42,194 nucleotides of DNA, from positions 1-42,194 of the forward strand of contig CALDDQ010000013.1 of NCBI GenBank assembly GCA_937936785.1. Reading direction: 5' to 3'. Below the pieces are notes generated by a model. The model had not been told where the DNA came from and made no database searches. It saw only the letters and a list, made by a program, of their open reading frames with translations. Shown piece by piece: positions 34,860-42,194 of the stretch; position 1 is the first letter of the stretch, and the number at the start of each line of letters is the position of its first letter. This DNA comes from an uncultured Endomicrobiia bacterium. GTDB lineage: Bacteria > Elusimicrobiota > Endomicrobiia > DTEH01. The position numbers were made by a program, and so were the translations under genes.

Positions 34860-37289
34860 ATGTCAGAAAAAAATGATTCGCTGATAGATGAAAAACAAAA
34901 AAATGTTTCAAATTATGATGCGTCAAAGATAAGTGTTTTGTCAGGTTTAGAACCGGTTCGAAAACGTCCTGCTATGTATATAGGTTCAACAGGTTCTGCA
35001 GGGTTACACCATCTTGTATACGAAGTTGTGGACAACTCTGTAGATGAAGCATTAGCAGGTTATTGTAAAAACATTGATGTTATAATTCATGAAGATGGTT
35101 CCATTACTGTTAAGGATGATGGGCGTGGTATTCCTGTGGATCCAATGAAAGGAACAAAAGATCCTAAAGTTGAAGGAAAATCTGCTTTAGAAGTAGTTTT
35201 AACGGTGTTGCATGCAGGTGGAAAATTTGAACATAAAGCATACCAGGTTTCTGGTGGGTTACATGGAGTAGGAGTATCTGTAGTTAATGCATTGTCGGAA
35301 TGGTTAATTGCTGAAAGTTATCGTGATGGGAAAATTTATCAACAGAAATATAACCGCGGTGTTCCAGAACATCCAGTAAAAGTTGTTGGAAAAGCAGAAA
35401 ATACCGGTACTAAAATACGGTTTTTGCCCGATAGTACTATATTTACTACAACAAGATATTCGTTTGACATTTTGTCAAACAGGTTAAGAGAACTTGCATT
35501 TTTGAATCCTGGGTTGAGAATAACAATTATTGATGAACGTGATGATAAAGAAAAGACATTTAAATATGATGGAGGTATTGTAGAGTTTGTAAAATATTTA
35601 AATACTGACAGAGATACTCTTCATCCAGAACCAATTTATATTAGCAAAAAACAAGAAGATATTTTTTTAGAAGCAGCGATACAATATAACGATGGATATG
35701 ATGAAAGAGTTAATACTTTTGTTAACACAATACATACTACGGAAGGTGGGACACATCTTTCAGGTTTTAGGTCTGCCCTGACAAGAGTTATAAATGATTA
35801 TATTAAAAAACACGAACTTATAAAAGGAAACAATTTAAACATTACAGGGGAAGATGTTAGAGAAGGGTTAACATTAGTTATTTCAGTTAAAATTCCAAAT
35901 CCACAATTTGAGGGCCAAACTAAAACCAAACTTGGCAACTCTGAAATTGAAGGAATGGTAAAATCTATTGCGAATGATGTTTTGTCAACTTTTTTTGAAG
36001 AAAATCCTCAAATAGCACAAAAAATATGTCAAAAAATTATTTCTGCATGCGAAGCACGAGATGCTGCACGTAAAGCGAGAGAACTTGTCCGGAAAAAAAG
36101 TTTGTTAGATACAATGAGGTTACCTGGTAAACTTGCTGATTGTTCTGAATCTAATCCAGAAAAGTGTGAGTTGTTTATTGTAGAAGGAGAATCAGCAGGC
36201 GGATCTGCAAAACAAGCTCGGGATAGAAATTTTCAAGCGATATTACCTTTGAAAGGTAAAATTATTAATGTAGAAAAAGCGCGTATAGCAAAAGTGTTAA
36301 GCAATGATGAAGTAAGAACATTGGTTACTGCAATAGGTGCTGGTGTTGGTAAAGAAGAGTTTGATTTAAAAAAACTAAGATATCATAAAATAATTATTAT
36401 GACAGATGCGGATGTTGATGGTGCACATATAAGAACTTTGTTATTAACATTTTTTTATCGTCAGATGTTGCCGTTGTTAGAACAAGGACATGTTTATATT
36501 GCTTGTCCACCGTTATATAAAGTAAAAAAAGACAAAAAAGAAATGTATGTTGATTCTGACCAAAAATTACAAGAAATACTTTTGAAAGAAGCTGCTAACA
36601 AAACTAAAGTAACAACTGACAAAAAAACTTTTTTCCCACAAAAAGATAGTGGTGAAATATTTGAATTATTTAAGACAATACTAAACTTTAATTCTATTGT
36701 AACAAAAATTATGAACAAAGAAGTTTCCTGGGATGAATATCTTAAGTTTAAAAGTGAAAATAGATTTCCATTATATGTGTTAACTTACAACAAAACAAAA
36801 GAGTTTGTGTTTACAGAGAAACAATGGCAACAAAAACGTGACGAAATTCTTAAAGATAAAGGTTCAGAAGCTGAGATAATGTATTATTTTAAGGAATTGT
36901 GGGAGTTTGAACCTTTGGAAAAAATTGTTTCAAAAATGGAAAAGTTTGGTTTGTCAGATGTGTTAGAAGCAAAAGAAAAACCTATCGCAAAACTGGAATT
37001 AGAGAAAGAAGATTTTGTGGTAAAATCTATTCCAGAAATGGTAAATGTAATTAATACTATTTCTAGATCAAGTTTTGATATTCAAAGATACAAAGGGTTA
37101 GGTGAAATGAATCCGGAACAACTTTGGGAAACTACAATGGATGTGAAAACAAGAAAAATGTATAGGGTAGAACTGGAAGATGCAGTAGAAGCTGATAGAA
37201 TTTTTTCAACTCTTATGGGAGAAAAAGTGGAACCACGAAGAGCGTTTATTGAATCACATGCGTTAGAAGTAAAAAATTTAGATATATAA
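34860..37289 (+). CDS. gyrB: DNA gyrase subunit B
   Basis: An 809-residue ATPase subunit of the supercoiling topoisomerase. The GHKL ATPase part shows RPAMYIGSTG, EVVDNSVDEALAG, DDGRGIPVD and SGGLHGVGVSVVNALS. The TOPRIM domain shows EGESAGGSAKQARDR, PLKGKIINVEKA and TDADVDGAHIRTLLLTFFYR, and the C-terminus has RYKGLGEMNPEQLWETTMD. An insertion of about 150 residues (roughly 555-715) between TOPRIM and the C-terminal tail is the feature of the long Gram-negative GyrB form; short Gram-positive types lack it. GAGAGGA lies 8 bases before the ATG. It is not next to dnaN or gyrA. Confidence 0.97.
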   Translation: MSEKNDSLIDEKQKNVSNYDASKISVLSGLEPVRKRPAMYIGSTGSAGLHHLVYEVVDNSVDEALAGYCKNIDVIIHEDGSITVKDDGRGIPVDPMKGTKDPKVEGKSALEVVLTVLHAGGKFEHKAYQVSGGLHGVGVSVVNALSEWLIAESYRDGKIYQQKYNRGVPEHPVKVVGKAENTGTKIRFLPDSTIFTTTRYSFDILSNRLRELAFLNPGLRITIIDERDDKEKTFKYDGGIVEFVKYLNTDRDTLHPEPIYISKKQEDIFLEAAIQYNDGYDERVNTFVNTIHTTEGGTHLSGFRSALTRVINDYIKKHELIKGNNLNITGEDVREGLTLVISVKIPNPQFEGQTKTKLGNSEIEGMVKSIANDVLSTFFEENPQIAQKICQKIISACEARDAARKARELVRKKSLLDTMRLPGKLADCSESNPEKCELFIVEGESAGGSAKQARDRNFQAILPLKGKIINVEKARIAKVLSNDEVRTLVTAIGAGVGKEEFDLKKLRYHKIIIMTDADVDGAHIRTLLLTFFYRQMLPLLEQGHVYIACPPLYKVKKDKKEMYVDSDQKLQEILLKEAANKTKVTTDKKTFFPQKDSGEIFELFKTILNFNSIVTKIMNKEVSWDEYLKFKSENRFPLYVLTYNKTKEFVFTEKQWQQKRDEILKDKGSEAEIMYYFKELWEFEPLEKIVSKMEKFGLSDVLEAKEKPIAKLELEKEDFVVKSIPEMVNVINTISRSSFDIQRYKGLGEMNPEQLWETTMDVKTRKMYRVELEDAVEADRIFSTLMGEKVEPRRAFIESHALEVKNLDI

Positions 37290-37340
37290 AATAATTAGAA
37301 AAAACTTTTTGTTCAAAAAAATAAATTAATATCAACATAG

Positions 37341-38645
<1,305 letters not shown>

Positions 38646-38673
38646 TTTTTTAAAAATTATTTTAAAAAAAACT

Positions 38674-39021
38674 TTGAAAAACAAAATTTATAGACAAAAA
38701 GTTGAACTTCCGGATTTTGATTATAAAAAAATTTTGTTTTATAGTGTGATAATTTTTTTAAGTTATGTGTTTGTTTCAAATGCTATTATTAAATATTTCG
38801 TTGTAAAACAAAAATATAATGAGTTAGAAAAAAAGTATATCTTGTTAAAACGAAAAAATTTCGATTTAAGACAAGAATTAAATTTGATAAAAAATGATAG
38901 TTCAACAATTGAGTATTATGTAAGAAAAGAGTTGGGATATATAAAACAAGGCGAGCAAATTTATATTTTGAAAAATGAACAACACGATGTTAAAGAAAAA
39001 ATTGATGATAAAAAATATTAA
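38674..39021 (+). CDS. FtsB/DivIC-family septum formation protein
   Basis: A 115-residue bitopic membrane protein. After a basic N-terminus, one membrane helix (about residues 21-42, ILFYSVIIFLSYVFVSNAII) is followed by a coiled coil (about 45-80) and the FtsB/DivIC tail STIEYYVRKELGYIKQGEQIYIL. These proteins link FtsL, FtsQ and FtsW/I in the divisome. The only reasonable start is TTG 38674, without an evident ribosome-binding site. Position right after eno supports the FtsB assignment. The C-terminus has an extra charged tail of about 15 residues. Confidence 0.85.
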   Translation: MKNKIYRQKVELPDFDYKKILFYSVIIFLSYVFVSNAIIKYFVVKQKYNELEKKYILLKRKNFDLRQELNLIKNDSSTIEYYVRKELGYIKQGEQIYILKNEQHDVKEKIDDKKY

Positions 39022-39042
39022 AAAATAGTGTTCAAAAATTAA

Positions 39043-40602
39043 ATGAACCAAATAAATATTATAAAATACGAAAACAAATCTTTCTTACCTGTGATTGGGT
39101 TGGAAGTTCATGTACAATTAAATACAAAAACAAAAATGTTTTGTTCTTGTGCGGTAGAATACGGACAACAATCTAACAAAAACATTTGTCCTGTATGCAC
39201 AGGACAACCAGGTGTTTTGCCTGTATTGAACAAAAAAGCGGTTGAACTTGCAATAAGATCTGCTATCGCACTAAATTGTAAGATACATCAAGAATCAATA
39301 TTTGCAAGAAAAAATTATTATTATCCAGATTTGCCAAAAAATTATCAAATTTCACAGTATGAACAACCTGTTGCAACTGATGGATATGTTGAAATTGAGT
39401 TAGAGAATAAAAACAAAAAAAAAGTTTTTATTCATAGAATGCATTTAGAAGAAGATGCAGGGAAACTTTTGCATAGTATTGGAAAAGAAGAGTTAGATTA
39501 TTCTTTAGTAGATTATAACAGGACTGGCACACCGTTGATGGAAATAGTAACAGAACCATGTTTATTTTCAGTAGATGAAGTTACGGAATATTTATCTACT
39601 TTGAGGAATATTTTAAGGTATATTGGTGTTTCTGACTGTGATATGGAAAAAGGGACATTTCGTTGTGACGCAAATGTTTCAGTGTCAACGAATAACGAAA
39701 TATTTAATCTTGTAGAACAAGAAAAAATTATTCCAATAAAATTGTTAGGAACAAAAACAGAGTTGAAGAATATGAATTCGTTTAAAGCGATTAAAGAAGC
39801 GTTGTTGTATGAAATTGAACGGCATATGAAAAATATTATTTTAGGAGAAAAAATAGTCCAAGAAACACGATTGTGGAACGAAACTGCAGAGAGAACAGAA
39901 TCTATGCGCAGTAAAGAAGAAGCACATGATTATAGATATTTTCCCGAACCGGACTTGTTACCGTTGATAATTGAAAAAGAATGGATTGAAGAAATAAAAG
40001 AGAACATTGCTGAACTTCCAAACAAAAAAAAAGAACGGTTTGTTTTAGTGTATAGTTTATCAGATTATGATGCAAATGTTTTGGTTTCAGAACAAGATTT
40101 AGCAAATTTTTTTGAAAAAACTGTACTTGAATTAAAAAAAGATATCAATGAAAAAATAGATTTAAAAACAATAGCAAAAAATGTTTGTAACATAATTACA
40201 ACAGAATTTCTTGGTAGGTTGAACGCAGAAAATAAAACTATTTCAGAATTTATCGTTTCAAACAAAAAAATTTCACATACACATATTGCTCAATTAACAA
40301 AATTGTTGCTTGAAGGGACGATTTCTTCTAAACTTCTAAAACAAATTTTTGATCAAATGTGGCAAAGTGGTGATATGCCGTTATCAATAGTAGAAAAGAA
40401 CGGGTTAGTGCAAATCTCTGATAGTAAAGAATTAGAAGTTTTAGTTGATGAGGTTATTAATGAAAATCCTAAAATTGTTCAAGATTATAAAAGTGGAAAG
40501 CAGCAAGCAATAGGATCGTTGATAGGTTCTGCAATGAAAAAAACAAAAGGTAAAGCTAACCCAAAGTTGTTAACAGAAATATTTAAGAAAAAACTTAGTT
40601 GA
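39043..40602 (+). CDS. gatB: Aspartyl/glutamyl-tRNA amidotransferase subunit B
   Basis: A 519-residue subunit of the GatCAB enzyme, which converts Glu-tRNA(Gln) and Asp-tRNA(Asn) to their amide forms using ammonia from GatA. GatB binds tRNA and activates the acyl group. Motifs are PVIGLEVHVQLNTKTKMFC, CPVCTGQPGVLPVLN, KNYYYPDLPKNYQISQYE, LEEDAGKLLH, DYNRTGTPLMEIVTEP and EAHDYRYFPEPDL. The C-terminal YqeY-like domain has LIGSAMKKTKGKANPKLL. A short insertion near residues 225-240 interrupts the usual sequence. gatA and gatC are not in the window. Confidence 0.96.
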   Translation: MNQINIIKYENKSFLPVIGLEVHVQLNTKTKMFCSCAVEYGQQSNKNICPVCTGQPGVLPVLNKKAVELAIRSAIALNCKIHQESIFARKNYYYPDLPKNYQISQYEQPVATDGYVEIELENKNKKKVFIHRMHLEEDAGKLLHSIGKEELDYSLVDYNRTGTPLMEIVTEPCLFSVDEVTEYLSTLRNILRYIGVSDCDMEKGTFRCDANVSVSTNNEIFNLVEQEKIIPIKLLGTKTELKNMNSFKAIKEALLYEIERHMKNIILGEKIVQETRLWNETAERTESMRSKEEAHDYRYFPEPDLLPLIIEKEWIEEIKENIAELPNKKKERFVLVYSLSDYDANVLVSEQDLANFFEKTVLELKKDINEKIDLKTIAKNVCNIITTEFLGRLNAENKTISEFIVSNKKISHTHIAQLTKLLLEGTISSKLLKQIFDQMWQSGDMPLSIVEKNGLVQISDSKELEVLVDEVINENPKIVQDYKSGKQQAIGSLIGSAMKKTKGKANPKLLTEIFKKKLS

Positions 40603-40609
40603 ATATTTA

Positions 40610-41674
40610 ATGAATAATCTTATCATAAAAATTGTTTTAATATTCAACCTACTTATAACTAACATTCTTGCAGAAAAATTTGTCAATGCTGTTTGGTATA
40701 ATGTTTATACAATAGACCTTTCTGATGAACAAAAAGCAAAAGAAATCATTGATCAACAGTTTGAAAAATTAAATGATATGCATATTAATACAGTATTTTT
40801 TTTAACAAAATATACTGATGGAAAAGTTTATTATAATAGCAAAATTGCTCCCCGTGCTTCAAAATGGGATGTGTTGGAATATATAGTTAAAAAAAGTAGA
40901 CACTATAATATGGAAATACATCCATATATAAATGTTTTTATTGAAGAAGGAAATTTGTTAAAAGAAAATCCTTTATGGGCTGAGAAAAGACAAGATGGGA
41001 CTGTTTTAACCTGGAGTTCTCCAGCAGTAGATGCTGTGCGAAACAGAATTTTGGCTATTGTAAAAGAAATTATTAAAAATTACGATGTTGATGGAATACA
41101 GTTAGACAGAATAAGGTATCAAGGATTTTTTGATACGGGATATAACAAATATAGTTTAAAAAAGTATAAATTGAAATATAACAAAGAAGCAGATACTAAA
41201 GATAAAGATTTTCAACAGTTTAAAAATGATTTAATTTCTTCTTTTGTTAAAGAAACTTATAAAATAATAAAAAAACAAAATCCAAGATTAAAATTTTCTT
41301 GTGCGGTATACCATACTCCAACAACTGCAAAAAATAATAATATATTTCAGGAATGGGATTTGTGGGTAAAAAATGGTTGGGTAGATTATATTTATCCTAT
41401 GTCGTATACAAATGATATAATAAAGTTTAAAGGATATTTACAAGAAAATGTTGATGTAATAAAAAAGTCTAAAACCAAAGTTAAATTAGTAATGGGTCTT
41501 GGAGCATATTATAACGAAATGACTGATGAAAAACTTAAACAACAAATAGAACTATGTTTTAATGAGCCGTTAGTTTCAGGTATATGTTATTTTAATGCAA
41601 ATTCTATAATAAACTATCAGTTTTATGAATTATTAAAAAATGTAGATTTTGAAAATAAAAAAGTTGAAAAATAA
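40610..41674 (+). CDS. GHL10/DUF187-type glycoside hydrolase-like protein
   Basis: A 354-residue predicted secreted or envelope protein with an N-terminal signal peptide (about residues 1-21, ending ILA). The body is a TIM barrel of the GHL10 family (formerly DUF187, YngK-like): AVWYNVYTIDLSDEQ, INTVFFLTKYTDGKVYYNS, EIHPYINVF, WSSPAVDAVRNRILAIV, YDVDGIQLDRIRYQG and VDYIYPMSYTND. The family is implicated in cleaving cell-wall or exopolysaccharide glycans, but the substrate is not established. The Asp in DGIQLDRIRY is a likely active-site residue. It follows gatB by 7 bases. Confidence 0.85.
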   Translation: MNNLIIKIVLIFNLLITNILAEKFVNAVWYNVYTIDLSDEQKAKEIIDQQFEKLNDMHINTVFFLTKYTDGKVYYNSKIAPRASKWDVLEYIVKKSRHYNMEIHPYINVFIEEGNLLKENPLWAEKRQDGTVLTWSSPAVDAVRNRILAIVKEIIKNYDVDGIQLDRIRYQGFFDTGYNKYSLKKYKLKYNKEADTKDKDFQQFKNDLISSFVKETYKIIKKQNPRLKFSCAVYHTPTTAKNNNIFQEWDLWVKNGWVDYIYPMSYTNDIIKFKGYLQENVDVIKKSKTKVKLVMGLGAYYNEMTDEKLKQQIELCFNEPLVSGICYFNANSIINYQFYELLKNVDFENKKVEK

Positions 41675-41992
41675 TATGTAACCTTTATTTGATACTTTGT
41701 TGGATAAACAAATTAGAAGTGTTTAAATTCATTTATTTCGTGGTGTTATATATAAAACACAATAATTTTTAATATATTAGATAACATTACTTTTAATAAC
41801 AAATTTTTTGTTAAATTATAATACACTATAAGAGTAAATAAAAATATTAACTAAAAGAGTTGATTTTGTGCTAATATTTTAATATGTAAAAATTGGTAGT
41901 TATTATATTTTGATATGTTATGATTTTAATAATAAAATAGTAATTTTAATGGTAAAATAGTTATAAAACTCTAACCAATTGGAAAAAAAATA
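41675..41992 (+). other. AT-rich gap with a 20-base tandem repeat
   Basis: No gene is seen in these 318 bases. Near the end a 20-base unit occurs twice: ATTTTAATAATAAAATAGT (41923-41941) and ATTTTAATGGTAAAATAGT (41943-41961), each a near-palindrome. The promoter of the next small gene probably lies here, but no single match stands out in such AT-rich DNA. Confidence 0.4.
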
Positions 41993-42178
41993 ATGGGATT
42001 TATAAAAACCAACCGGTTAAACCAAAGATGTGGTGATTGTAAATATTTTGACAAAGACAATAACTATTGTTTAAAACCTGAAATGGAAAAAATAAAAGTA
42101 ACTGTTGATGATACTATATATAAATGTGATGATAAATACTTTGTTTCAAAAGATGATTATGAAACAAGTGGAAGATGA
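41993..42178 (+). CDS. Small cysteine-rich protein
   Basis: A 61-residue protein that I do not recognise. Four cysteines at residues 13, 16, 26 and 45 (CGDCKYFDKDNNYC, then YKC) could bind a metal or a small Fe-S cluster. The pattern resembles short Cys-containing accessory proteins found near anaerobic enzymes. The ribosome-binding site is weak (GGAAAA). The stop codon overlaps an ATG of the next reading frame (ATGA at 42175-42178), so it is likely translated together with the gene that continues beyond the window. Confidence 0.55.
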   Translation: MGFIKTNRLNQRCGDCKYFDKDNNYCLKPEMEKIKVTVDDTIYKCDDKYFVSKDDYETSGR

Positions 42179-42194
42179 ACGAGGTTGAAAGTGT
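42175..42194 (+). CDS. Start of a further gene, cut by the window edge
   Basis: ATG 42175 overlaps the stop of the Cys-rich gene in an ATGA junction and reads MNEVES before the window ends. Only six residues are visible, so the product cannot be named. The overlap type, seen also between the two permeases at 3141, is the main support. Confidence 0.4.

Overview
The window is an AT-rich (under about 30% G+C by eye) and densely coded piece of bacterial chromosome. Lol-type export genes, predicted outer-membrane barrels, a CsgG-like protein and the long gyrase-B form all point to an outer membrane. Several Fe-S enzymes, an archaeal-type split glutamate synthase and no visible respiratory genes suggest an anaerobe. 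I cannot fix the phylum from sequence alone; an Elusimicrobiota/Endomicrobia-like lineage is a guess only.

Layout. 1-1.8 kb: a FmdB-type zinc ribbon with a Cys-rich tail, then an Acr3 arsenite efflux pump. 1.9-7.0 kb: one operon of two FtsX-like permeases, a LolA-like carrier, a LolD-like ATPase and an outer-membrane barrel, which reads as a complete inner-to-outer-membrane lipid or lipoprotein route. 7.1-11.1 kb: DEAD-box helicase, a decayed IS1-like transposase, a membrane diguanylate cyclase and an MFS carrier. 11.2-21.4 kb: the classical origin block rpmH-rnpA-yidD-yidC-jag-mnmE-rsmA-dnaA-dnaN-dciA-like, with DnaA boxes before dnaA, running into glmM and pdxJ. 21.4-25.8 kb: a CsgG/FlgO-like envelope protein whose signal peptide is out of frame by one T, then glmS, acpS and nnrD.

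25.8-33.75 kb is the only block on the minus strand and holds nitrogen assimilation: a five-gene split glutamate synthase (amidotransferase, FMN synthase, polyferredoxin, FAD oxidoreductase, GXGXG domain), then glnA and a second class II amidotransferase. From 34 kb the plus strand resumes with cdaA, gyrB, eno, an FtsB-like gene, gatB, a GHL10-type glycosidase and a small Cys-rich protein.

The most interesting signal is RNA. The glutamate synthase leader starts just after a good minus-strand promoter. It carries two adjacent hairpins with six-base loops, both with A at loop position 1 and G at position 4. The second hairpin is mutually exclusive with a perfect 17-bp intrinsic terminator just before the start codon. 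This is the architecture of ANTAR-protein antitermination targets. A second pair of A1/G4 hexaloops lies before glnA. Together with a glutamine synthetase that has Phe in place of the adenylylated Tyr, this suggests that nitrogen assimilation here is controlled by RNA antitermination rather than by GlnE adenylylation. The ANTAR regulator itself is not in the window. A third, different nested RNA fold lies between glnA and the amidotransferase.
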